Source: Methanomassiliicoccaceae archaeon
Lineage (GTDB): Archaea; Thermoplasmatota; Thermoplasmata; Methanomassiliicoccales; Methanomethylophilaceae
Assembly: GCA_031260545.1 (NCBI GenBank)
Contig: JAIRJQ010000079.1
Span: forward strand, 1-6,898
Direction of reading: 5' to 3'
Length of the DNA: 6,898 bases
Shown piece by piece: positions 1 through 5,660 of this stretch (positions are counted from its first letter, which is position 1; each line of letters opens with the position of its first letter). A program made the position numbers and the translations under genes. The notes below the pieces were generated by a model. The model was given only the letters and a program-made list of their open reading frames with translations. It did no database searches and was not told where the DNA came from.

Positions 1-16
1 TGAACATATTACTACC

Positions 17-1501
17 TCAAAAATCACCGTCATGAAGGATCGCGCGTATCTCTTGCAATGTCTGTTCTCTTACCATCTTCCCATCGCGGAACACCGGTCT
101 AAGAAGATCCTCACCGTCGAACGAGCCGATCGTTGATGTATCAAATCCATCCTGATAGCTCAGGTCCCCATTCTTATTACGATATACGACGCACATTCCC
201 CGCTGCGATCTTTTGAAATTCCCTGTGTCCGTCTTCGGGTCTTTGAATATCTGCACCGGTTTACCATCTACTTCACAGTAGGTTGCCTTCACGGCAACGC
301 CGAAAGTATCCCTTGTGTACGGTTTCAACGACCCGTCCTGTTCCAAACACTGCATAGAAAAGCTTCCGACGCCCAAGAGGACGTTGTTGCACGCGAAACC
401 GTCCTTAACGAGTATATTGTAAATGTTCTCTGCTCTCTGCGGTGTGATGCTGTCGCCGTAGATCACCTTGATGTGCGGATCCAAGACCTTATAGCCTTTT
501 GTATTCACATCACCGCCGAACGTCCTCCACAGCCGTCTTACCGTTTCAGTTGTTATTTTAACAGGATCGCCGCTGTCCCCTCTTATGCCGATATATCCGC
601 GGTGTCTCATGATGTCCTCTTTGCACGAAGGTATCACATTATCGATCATATTCCAGTAATCGTAGCTGTCCGATACCATTGAGAATCCGACATTCGGATA
701 CACATCGTTCAGCAATCTCTTCACCATGGTGATCTCATCACCATCCACAGCGTAATTGCTGTTCATCACCGAGTGTTCCGTCGAGACGGCGCCGAAGGCG
801 ACCTGTTCCCTTTTGCAATCGCAGTTGTAATTGTCTTCCAGGAAAAGGATCGCCGGTACGGTCGCGGTGTTCACGAATGAAAGACAGAAAGCGGCGCTCG
901 ATCTTACGGCGCTTTCGCAGCTTTCCTGCCCTCTCATGCTGAAATCCCCGAGAGCGCGGTTCCGCGGTACGGAGTCGTCAACGCTTATCTTGTAATATTC
1001 ATTCACTATCTTCCTGTATCGGTATCCGACATTCGCTGATATCTGCGCGTGCCAGAGAGAACAGCTCATTGCCGTTTCCAACGTGTTGACAAGCCATGCG
1101 AATTTGTCATTCGTATTAGTGATCTCTATCATCGGCACGCGTATCGGTACTTTCGTTCCCTCGGCGACCGCACTTATTTCTATCGGTAAATAACCGAGAT
1201 CGTGCAGCTTTCCGATCTTATCGTAATTCACGATCCCTTTGCCCAGTGTGTTGTCCATGATGCGTTCATATTCCGCAAGCACCGCATCCTTCGGTCTGCT
1301 GAAGAAATTATCTCTGAACGAAGATATCAGATATTCCTTGATGAACGCCTGCAGGCCGAACATTATCAGTTCGTTCTCATCGCTGATACGGGACATCCTT
1401 GGCGTATAATAGGAAACGATCTTCGTAAGACCTTCAGGATACTGTTCGTTGTGCGTGGTCTTGTAATAATCCAATAACAGAAGAGGGTTGATGTTATTCA
1501 C
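17..1501 (-). CDS. nadV: Nicotinamide phosphoribosyltransferase (NAMPT/NadV family)
   Basis: This cytosolic enzyme is expected to join nicotinamide and PRPP to give NMN and pyrophosphate, the committed step of one-enzyme NAD salvage. At 494 residues it matches the family length of about 490. Visible signatures are the N-terminal D-YK-TH-QYP segment, GDFSMRG near residue 187, the STEHSVM motif whose His243 aligns with the catalytic histidine (His247) of human NAMPT, RGDSGDP at 307-313, YGDSI, and a C-terminal IFKDPKTD block. The GVGSFSMQ loop followed by TRDTFG resembles phage and bacterial relatives more than animal NAMPT. I place the start at GTG 1501 because GGTGA lies five bases before it; an in-frame GTG at 1510 falls inside that ribosome site. 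It overlaps the upstream gene by eight bases and is last in the operon. Nicotinate phosphoribosyltransferase is less likely. An ADPR-PP-using enzyme (Namat of NARP1) cannot be excluded. Confidence 0.93.
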   Translation of the reverse strand: MNNINPLLLLDYYKTTHNEQYPEGLTKIVSYYTPRMSRISDENELIMFGLQAFIKEYLISSFRDNFFSRPKDAVLAEYERIMDNTLGKGIVNYDKIGKLHDLGYLPIEISAVAEGTKVPIRVPMIEITNTNDKFAWLVNTLETAMSCSLWHAQISANVGYRYRKIVNEYYKISVDDSVPRNRALGDFSMRGQESCESAVRSSAAFCLSFVNTATVPAILFLEDNYNCDCKREQVAFGAVSTEHSVMNSNYAVDGDEITMVKRLLNDVYPNVGFSMVSDSYDYWNMIDNVIPSCKEDIMRHRGYIGIRGDSGDPVKITTETVRRLWRTFGGDVNTKGYKVLDPHIKVIYGDSITPQRAENIYNILVKDGFACNNVLLGVGSFSMQCLEQDGSLKPYTRDTFGVAVKATYCEVDGKPVQIFKDPKTDTGNFKRSQRGMCVVYRNKNGDLSYQDGFDTSTIGSFDGEDLLRPVFRDGKMVREQTLQEIRAILHDGDF

Positions 1502-2288
1502 AGTTCTCACCTATTATCTCGATAAGCGGGTGATCCCCGTTGTATATACTGCGCGTTGTGTACATCTTCGAAATAAGACCGCTCTTTATCAGTTCTCCTT
1601 CAAGGACGGAGTTCTCGCAGTGCGTTACGTAAAGGTAGATCTTATCCGCACCGAGTTCTCTGAGTTTTCTTGCTGAATGAAGGAAAGTGTTGCCGTAACT
1701 TGAGATGTCGTCTATCATAAGGACATTGAACGGATCTGCAGGAATATCGCCGCATACATCCAGACCTGTGATCCTTCCGGTGTTCCAATCACGTCTCTTG
1801 ATACCGAACGCATACGGGATATCGACGATCCCTGAATATCTGTTGCGGCTCCCCTCATCAGGACAGAAGACAATGTCCTTCCGGGGATCGAGCAGGCGTT
1901 TCGCTAACTTCCTGACCGTTCCGTCTATCGGCTCCGATACAACATTATTCAGAAGGCTCATCGAAACATTTGAGTGAGCGTCCCGTACAATGACCGTGTC
2001 GAATTTGATGGAATTTATGAACTCGCAGAAATACTTCAGCGTGAACACTTCCTTTTTATCTTTGACGCGGTCCATTCTTGCGTGAGGTATGTACGGCATG
2101 TACAGCGTCAGATCTTTAACAGAATACTGTTCACGGAGGTGGCGCGCAATGAAAAAAAGAAGCATCTCCTCATCCTTCTCATACAGCCATTCTATTGTCG
2201 CATTATCGTTAACGGCAGCGACGTTGATACGAGGGGCCCCGTCGGGATACCGTTCGGTCTGTACAGTAACATTGTCTACTCTGAACAT
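1494..2288 (-). CDS. prs: Divergent ribose-phosphate pyrophosphokinase (PRPP synthetase-like)
   Basis: This is a two-domain phosphoribosyltransferase-fold protein of the PRPP synthetase family. Such enzymes transfer pyrophosphate from ATP to ribose-5-phosphate, giving the PRPP that NAMPT needs. At 264 residues it is well below the usual 310 or so. The family landmarks are present but altered: RYPDGAPR at 13-20 (FxDGE in housekeeping Prs), YMPYIPHARMDR at 63-74 for the catalytic loop, DAHSNV at 103-108 in place of DLH, CPDEGSRNR at 142-150, and the ribose-phosphate loop DDISSYGNT at 193-201. I prefer ATG 2288, five bases after the preceding stop and giving the family-like MFRVDNV start; a GTG at 2321 would overlap the nicotinamidase gene by 28 bases. 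Its place directly before NAMPT suggests a dedicated supply enzyme, or an ADP-ribose pyrophosphokinase (Adps) like those of phage NARP1. The sequence alone does not decide between them. Confidence 0.88.
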   Translation of the reverse strand: MFRVDNVTVQTERYPDGAPRINVAAVNDNATIEWLYEKDEEMLLFFIARHLREQYSVKDLTLYMPYIPHARMDRVKDKKEVFTLKYFCEFINSIKFDTVIVRDAHSNVSMSLLNNVVSEPIDGTVRKLAKRLLDPRKDIVFCPDEGSRNRYSGIVDIPYAFGIKRRDWNTGRITGLDVCGDIPADPFNVLMIDDISSYGNTFLHSARKLRELGADKIYLYVTHCENSVLEGELIKSGLISKMYTTRSIYNGDHPLIEIIGENCE

Positions 2289-2293
2289 AGCAC

Positions 2294-2818
2294 TCACACA
2301 TTCAATATATTCACCTGGCACATCTTCATCGCAAGCAGTGCCGCATTATGACCTTCTTCCGTAACGCCGGCGCAGCACCCCGCGTCCACGGTCACAGCGA
2401 CATCCGGCAGCCGCGCTTTCAGTATGAGCGCATTCGATATGACGCATATGTCCGTGCACAGGCCGCAAAGTTCGATCTCATCATAATTGCCGGCAGCGGC
2501 GCGTTCCGCCAGTTCGAGCGAGCCGAAGTTCGGTTTGTCAATTATATCGCATCCGTTGGCATCCAATGCATCCGCTATCCTGTGCCCTTCCGTTCCGGTC
2601 ATACAGTGAGGCACCGGCAGATAACGGCCTTCCTGCGTTCTCAGATAACTGTCATCGTGAGTATCCCTGGTGAAAATGATCGCATCTTCGTTCTCTTTGT
2701 ACAGCGCGATCTTTTCTTTCACCTTCGGTAATATGGTTTGCGCCTGCGGGGTCCCCAGCGTTCCGGTGATGAAGTCATTCTGCATGTCCACGACGATCAG
2801 TAATTTTCTCATGTTCAT
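2294..2818 (-). CDS. pncA: Nicotinamidase-like cysteine hydrolase (isochorismatase family)
   Basis: The predicted protein has the isochorismatase fold and would hydrolyse nicotinamide to nicotinate and ammonia. Its 174 residues fit the short members of the family. The catalytic triad is visible: Asp11 in VVDMQNDF, Lys95 in DKPNFGS, and nucleophile Cys125 in GLCTDICV. Asp52, His54 and His71 (RDTH and PHC) match the positions of the metal site of true nicotinamidases, which supports the substrate call, although other amidases share the fold. Translation probably starts at ATG 2818, overlapping the regulator's stop codon as ATGA, with AGGAG four bases upstream; an ATG two codons later is possible. 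Linkage to NrtR, a Prs-like enzyme and NAMPT places it in NAD metabolism. Oddly, it competes with NAMPT for nicotinamide, and no nicotinate phosphoribosyltransferase is visible in the window. Confidence 0.88.
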   Translation of the reverse strand: MNMRKLLIVVDMQNDFITGTLGTPQAQTILPKVKEKIALYKENEDAIIFTRDTHDDSYLRTQEGRYLPVPHCMTGTEGHRIADALDANGCDIIDKPNFGSLELAERAAAGNYDEIELCGLCTDICVISNALILKARLPDVAVTVDAGCCAGVTEEGHNAALLAMKMCQVNILNV

Positions 2819-3528
2819 ACATCTCCTTTCTTGGTGTACAGCCTTGCCGGGCGGTGTCCCTTATCGCCGGTGCTGCGGTCCGTCTCTATGACAAGGTCCT
2901 TTATCTTGCGTCTGAAGTTGGCGGCCTGATCTCTTTTTTCGGTGATCGTTTCATATACGTTCTGAAGCTGCGTCAGTGTGAACTCTTCCGGCAACAGATC
3001 GAACACTGCGGAGGTGTATTGGATCTTTGAACGCAGCCTTTCCAATGCCACTTTTATTATATTGCTGTGATCGAAACCGAGATCGTTCTCTGTTATGGCA
3101 AGATCCTCATTTTCGAATCTGAATTTTCCGGTATCATCAAGTATGACAGTGAACCACACCGTCTTGTCATCAAACTTTTTTGATTCAGCCTCGCTCATGA
3201 GACCGAGATATGCGATCGAGAGCACCCGTGCACGCGGGTCCCTCTTCAGATCGCAGAAAGTGTAAAGCTGTTCAAGCCAGCATCTGTTGATGTGCGATTT
3301 CTTTGAGATCATTCTCAGAATGTTGTCCTCGGGCATCTCGTCGATGTTCAGAAAACCGCCCGGCAAGCACCATCTGCCGTTATACGGTTCTGCAGTTCTC
3401 TTGTATAATAAAATTCTCAGACGGGCCTCCGGCAATTTCCGGTAGCTGTCCGGCTCATCCGTCCTGATGGTGAAGACAGCGGCATCCGTGCAGACGAACG
3501 GGTGTTCGTGATCAAAAATACTATTCAA
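2815..3528 (-). CDS. nrtR: NrtR-type transcriptional regulator (catalytically degenerate Nudix domain plus winged helix)
   Basis: NrtR proteins repress NAD biosynthesis and salvage genes and release DNA on binding ADP-ribose-type ligands. Here the Nudix fold spans about residues 10-155. The Nudix box starts normally (GGFLNIDE, Gly58 and Glu64) but continues R72-M73-I74-S75-K76-K77 where catalytic enzymes have REUXEE, so hydrolysis is very unlikely. Residues about 178-233 form the winged helix typical of NrtR: FTLTQLQNVYE, then NFRRKI and RPARLY. The length of 237 residues is normal for the family. The start is TTG 3528, with AGGGGAG seven bases upstream; no better start is visible. It is the first gene of the operon and overlaps the nicotinamidase gene by four bases. 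Autoregulation through the upstream palindrome is inferred. A catalytic ADP-ribose pyrophosphatase is the alternative, but the lost glutamates argue against it. Confidence 0.88.
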   Translation of the reverse strand: MNSIFDHEHPFVCTDAAVFTIRTDEPDSYRKLPEARLRILLYKRTAEPYNGRWCLPGGFLNIDEMPEDNILRMISKKSHINRCWLEQLYTFCDLKRDPRARVLSIAYLGLMSEAESKKFDDKTVWFTVILDDTGKFRFENEDLAITENDLGFDHSNIIKVALERLRSKIQYTSAVFDLLPEEFTLTQLQNVYETITEKRDQAANFRRKIKDLVIETDRSTGDKGHRPARLYTKKGDV

Positions 3529-3559
3529 CAGATATCTCCCCTTTATGTTATATTCATTT

Positions 3560-3584
3560 TGATATTATCACATTGTTATTATCA
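3560..3584. promoter_or_regulatory. Candidate NrtR operator: palindrome plus direct repeat
   Basis: TGATATTATCA (3560-3570) is a perfect inverted repeat of TGATA around one base. Its right part, ATTATCA (3564-3570), recurs at 3578-3584, fourteen bases on. The pair lies between the TATA box and the predicted transcription start, where a bound repressor would block initiation. That the NrtR-type protein binds here is inferred from position only. Confidence 0.4.
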
Positions 3585-3595
3585 TATTTATAAGT
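3585..3595 (-). promoter_or_regulatory. Archaeal-type TATA box of the NAD operon
   Basis: The minus-strand reading ACTTATAAATA is close to the archaeal TATA consensus and is followed by an AT-rich stretch. Transcription would start about 25 bases downstream, near 3562, leaving a leader of roughly 34 bases that contains the AGGGGAG ribosome site. A bacterial reading (TGTGATAAT as an extended -10) is possible but lacks a good -35 element. Confidence 0.6.
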
Positions 3596-3636
3596 TTGCG
3601 GCGGGCTTGCCGTTCATTCAGAAAATGACATAGAGG

Positions 3637-3653
3637 ACAATAAAAATTTTATC
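3637..3653 (-). terminator. Possible T-run terminator after the YjbR-like gene
   Basis: Directly after the stop codon the minus strand reads GATAAAATTTTTATTG, an AT-rich stretch with five consecutive T. Short T-runs can end archaeal transcripts. A five-base-pair hairpin (TCATT/AATGA, 3614-3628) lies a little further downstream. The signal is weak. Confidence 0.3.
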
Positions 3654-4085
3654 TCACGTTCTGTTCTTCGTTTGGTTTTGTAACGCAGTAAGGTAATAGC
3701 TTTCATCGATCCTGTCATATATCTCATCGATCGGAACGGAACCGTCCAGGCATATAGTGATCCAATTATCTTTATTCATATGATATCCCGGAAAATAACC
3801 TTCTCCGTCCAGTAAATGATCTATATCCTCGGACATCGCCCTCAGATCTATTATATCAACGACATCCTCGGAATCAACGCCCAATTTTCTTTTCTCAAGG
3901 ACGAGCAGCGCAGCATACCACTTTTTGTTATCTTTCCGTCTGAAGACGGCATTTTTAGGAAATTTTACCCACAAGAATTGCAGTTCGTCGTTATACCGTT
4001 CCTTTACGTATTTTATTACTCGTTGAGCATACTCGCTTTTGAAGACCGCTTCTCGGCTGTCAGGAAGGCTGTCCGCGTCAGACAC
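3654..4085 (-). CDS. MmcQ/YjbR-family protein
   Basis: This 143-residue protein belongs to the MmcQ/YjbR family, small cytosolic alpha/beta proteins with a CyaY-like fold and no settled biochemical role. The diagnostic C-terminal part is clear: GYFPGYHMNKDNWITICLDG at about 96-115, then SVP and IDESYYLT. The N-terminal half carries FLWVKFPKNAVFRRKDNKKW, with the usual aromatic and lysine pattern. The start is GTG 4085. No ribosome site is visible, but an AT-rich box lies about 27 bases upstream, which would fit a leaderless message. It is separated from the NAD operon by about 125 bases containing that operon's promoter, so it is probably transcribed alone. No functional link to its neighbours is evident. 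Confidence 0.85.
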   Translation of the reverse strand: MSDADSLPDSREAVFKSEYAQRVIKYVKERYNDELQFLWVKFPKNAVFRRKDNKKWYAALLVLEKRKLGVDSEDVVDIIDLRAMSEDIDHLLDGEGYFPGYHMNKDNWITICLDGSVPIDEIYDRIDESYYLTALQNQTKNRT

Positions 4086-4107
4086 AGAGATGATAATGCT
4101 ATGTTCA

Positions 4108-4116
4108 GTATATTAT
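4108..4116 (-). promoter_or_regulatory. TATA-like box for a leaderless YjbR-like transcript
   Basis: The minus strand reads ATAATATAC, centred about 27 bases before GTG 4085. In archaea this spacing puts the transcription start at or next to the start codon, and the absence of a ribosome site agrees. The match to the consensus is moderate. Confidence 0.4.
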
Positions 4117-4143
4117 CGGGCCGATTAAGATCATTGTACAAGG

Positions 4144-4416
4144 TCACGCAAGGTGCCCCTTCAGTCCTTCGAGCACCTCATTCAGTATGACGGTGACGTT
4201 GGTCTCGCCTCTGAGCCAAGGCTGGAAGAAGAACAATGATGTCCGCGATCTTACCCTTATCTCAAAGACATCATCCCCGAGCTCTGAGAATTTCACCTCT
4301 ATATCCGCTCCCCGATCGGAGGACAGGATGTTGCTGCCCGTGAGATCGATCATGCGTTTTGATCCGTTCACAATTATCCGGGAAAAGCCCTTCACCGATC
4401 TAAGGTGATCGGCCAC
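4144..4416 (-). CDS. Small protein of unknown function, 5' end unresolved (possible frameshift)
   Basis: I do not recognise this protein with confidence. From GTG 4416 it has 90 residues: a central beta-rich part (ADIEVKFSELGDDVFEIRVR) followed by SRTSLFFFQPWLRG and an amphipathic C-terminal helix (NVTVILNEVLEGLKGHLA). That layout recalls small bacterial and archaeal proteins of unknown role. The frame stays open 23 codons upstream of the GTG, to a TGA at 4486-4488, and those codons read like protein (DHIRVKLKSSAEECVYA) yet hold no ATG, GTG or TTG. An ATG at 4489, with AGGGG three bases before it and a TATA-like box upstream, lies in the neighbouring frame and ends after 14 codons. A single-base change within about 4460-4480 would join the two. 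The real start may therefore be ATG 4489, with a frameshift mutation or sequencing error. Nothing ties the gene functionally to its neighbours. Confidence 0.6.
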   Translation of the reverse strand: MADHLRSVKGFSRIIVNGSKRMIDLTGSNILSSDRGADIEVKFSELGDDVFEIRVRSRTSLFFFQPWLRGETNVTVILNEVLEGLKGHLA

Positions 4417-4510
4417 AGCATAAACGCATTCCTCCGCTGAACTTTTAAGCTTGACCCGGATATGATCTTCTTTGCGCGCCGTTCGTCATCCGCCCCTGAT
4501 ATTTTCAATT

Positions 4511-4524
4511 ATATCATATATATC
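4511..4524 (-). promoter_or_regulatory. TATA-like box upstream of the unknown small gene
   Basis: The minus strand reads GATATATATGATAT. With a spacing of about 26 bases, transcription would begin near 4492, just before ATG 4489. This supports that ATG as the original start rather than the GTG at 4416. Confidence 0.4.
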
Positions 4525-4567
4525 ACGGCCGGATATTTTTCATCTGCGCCCGCAGTTATGAACGCGG

Positions 4568-4879
4568 TCAGACGAATCTCACTGCCGTTCCGTACGCAAT
4601 GATCTCGGCCGCGCCTTGGACGATGGACGACGTTGAGTACCGGATGTTCACGACAGCGTCCGCATGCAGGGCCTCTGCCGCTTCGACCATTCTTTTTGTC
4701 GCCATGGCCCTCGATTCATTCATCATTTCCGTGTATGCTTTCAGTTCTCCGCCCACCAGGCTCTTGAATCCCGCTCCGATGTCCTTTCCGATGTGCTTCG
4801 ACTGGACCATATTGCCCGTCACAAGCCCAAGCATCTCAAATTCTTTCCCTGTTATGTAGTTAGTAGTTACCAAGATCAT
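4568..4879 (-). CDS. YbjQ/UPF0145 family protein
   Basis: The 103-residue protein matches the YbjQ (UPF0145) family, compact cytosolic proteins annotated as possible heavy-metal binders; their true function is not settled. The family pattern is complete: the N-terminal MILVTTNYITGKE strand, GLVTGN at 18-23, the GKDIGAGFKSLVGGELKAYT helix at 31-50, ESRAMATKRMVEAAEALHADAVVNIRY, and the terminal AYGTAVRF strand. I choose ATG 4879 because GGTGA ends five bases before it and the family begins with MIL; a GTG at 4888 would add three residues and destroy that ribosome site. The gene overlaps the end of the upstream membrane-protein gene by 20 bases, so the two are probably cotranslated. Length is normal and no defects are seen. 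Confidence 0.9.
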   Translation of the reverse strand: MILVTTNYITGKEFEMLGLVTGNMVQSKHIGKDIGAGFKSLVGGELKAYTEMMNESRAMATKRMVEAAEALHADAVVNIRYSTSSIVQGAAEIIAYGTAVRFV

Positions 4880-5078
4880 CTTCTTCACCGCTTCTTATTT
4901 CCCTTATTCTTTCTACCATCACGTAAACGCTGAATACGGCCCACAACAGCATGAATGCCACCGCAAGGACCGTCATCCAAAGCTCAACTCTATAGAGAAA
5001 GAGCATGACCGCACAAAAAACATAGAACAAAGCACCGCATACCGATATTATAACGGGCGCTATCAGTCTTTTATCCAT
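4860..5078 (-). CDS. Small membrane protein with two transmembrane helices
   Basis: This 72-residue protein is not recognisable by family. Hydrophobic segments at about 6-29 and 33-55 are separated by a short polar turn (YRVEL), so both termini should face the same side. The N-terminus MDKR and the tail ERIREIRSGEEDD are charged, which suggests a cytoplasmic tail by the positive-inside rule. The start is ATG 5078, preceded by GAGGG three bases upstream. It overlaps the YbjQ-like gene by 20 bases and is presumably cotranscribed with it. The pairing hints that the YbjQ-like protein may work at the membrane with this partner, but this is only inferred from gene order. Confidence 0.75.
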   Translation of the reverse strand: MDKRLIAPVIISVCGALFYVFCAVMLFLYRVELWMTVLAVAFMLLWAVFSVYVMVERIREIRSGEEDDLGNY

Positions 5079-5115
5079 ATTCCCTCACTTGGTCCTTTTC
5101 TATTAACGGTGTTCT

Positions 5116-5155
5116 GGTTTAAATCAGATATGGTTCAAATCACTTATGGTCAAAC
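5116..5155. repeat. Three 16-base-spaced direct repeats overlapping a promoter
   Basis: GGTTTAAATCA (5116-5126) and GGTTCAAATCA (5132-5142) differ at one base, and a shorter GGTCAAAC copy begins at 5148. All three begin exactly 16 bases apart. On the minus strand the first copy reads TGATTTAAACC and includes the only TATA-like TTTAAA before the membrane-protein gene, 40 or so bases from its ATG. This looks like an operator array for an unidentified regulator of the membrane protein and YbjQ-like pair. Confidence 0.5.
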
Positions 5156-5185
5156 AAAATTTTTTTATCATCGCAGAACGGGTCT

Positions 5186-5204
5186 AAAAAAGATAAAGAA
5201 GAAA
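5186..5204 (-). terminator. T-rich terminator after the small orphan ORF
   Basis: The minus strand reads a pyrimidine stretch of TTTCTTCTTTATCTTTTTT type about 95 bases beyond the stop of the upstream gene. T-rich tracts without a hairpin end transcripts in archaea. It lies just before the direct repeats and promoter of the next unit, a sensible place for termination. Confidence 0.35.
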
Positions 5205-5298
5205 GGCGTTTCTTTTGGTTCAATGGATGGCAAAAATTATGCCGAGATCCCGTTAAACGATCTTTAGTTCAATGACCTCTTTGCAAGTATGCTGCAGA

Positions 5299-5526
5299 TC
5301 ATCCCTCCACGACATAACAGGCACGTATCTGGTCATTGCCTTCGGTGTCAACGTACACCTTGTAACCGCCAACGCTGTAGGTGCCGGCAGCATTATTGTT
5401 GATCATAATTGAATACGAGGTCTTTACGGACGTACCGTCTGCGAAATATTCGGTTACCGTGATTATCAATTCATTCTGGTTGCCTTTGAGCTTTATGACA
5501 GAGGCAGAGACATCCGCACGGTCCAA
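5299..5526 (-). CDS. Small orphan protein, probably truncated or with unresolved N-terminus
   Basis: This 75-residue reading frame is not recognised. It looks beta-rich with alternating polar and hydrophobic residues (NELIITVTEYFADGTSV, AAGTYSVGGYKVYVDTEG, IRACYVVEG), as in an extracytoplasmic or small beta-sandwich domain; no membrane segment is visible. The TTG at 5526 has no ribosome site. The frame stays open ten more codons upstream (SEGCGETYTAA region) to a TAA, again without ATG, GTG or TTG. An adjacent frame just upstream reads STEENDLDHNTAW, so a frameshifted, decayed gene is plausible. The intact C-terminal sense and the TGA stop argue that the frame was coding. It lies downstream of the magnesium ATPase terminator, and no promoter of its own is convincing. 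Confidence 0.45.
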   Translation of the reverse strand: MDRADVSASVIKLKGNQNELIITVTEYFADGTSVKTSYSIMINNNAAGTYSVGGYKVYVDTEGNDQIRACYVVEG

Positions 5527-5660
5527 AGCAGCAGTATATGTTTCTCCGCATCCCTCGCTGTGTTACCCACGCAGTATTATGATCTAAGTCATTTTCTTCC
5601 GTACTGGCACATGAGCCGCACGACCGTAACGATGCGGGCGAAGCGATCAATGACCGTGTG

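Noticed and set aside
1502..1510. GTG 1510 as start of the NAMPT gene
   Set aside because: It lies within the GGTGA ribosome site that is correctly spaced for GTG 1501.
2289..2321. GTG 2321 as start of the Prs-like gene
   Set aside because: It adds eleven residues not typical of the family and a 28-base overlap; ATG 2288 just after the previous stop fits better.
473..2891. Several plus-strand open frames of 62-127 codons opposite the NAD operon
   Set aside because: They are antisense shadows of well-conserved minus-strand genes, have no family features, and no credible ribosome sites were seen.
3597..3612. GC-rich inverted repeat (CGGC/GCCG) upstream of the NAD operon TATA box
   Set aside because: It has only four base pairs in the stem, no T-run, and probably arises by chance.
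4544..4555. Hairpin CTGCG-CC-CGCAG downstream of the YbjQ-like gene as a terminator
   Set aside because: The two-base loop is too tight and no T-run follows on either strand.
5471..5551. Cysteine-rich 26-residue ORF on the minus strand (six Cys, from ATG 5551)
   Set aside because: It overlaps the orphan ORF in another frame, the GAGGG abuts the ATG with no spacing, and the cysteines arise from TGC/TGT repeats of the coding frame.
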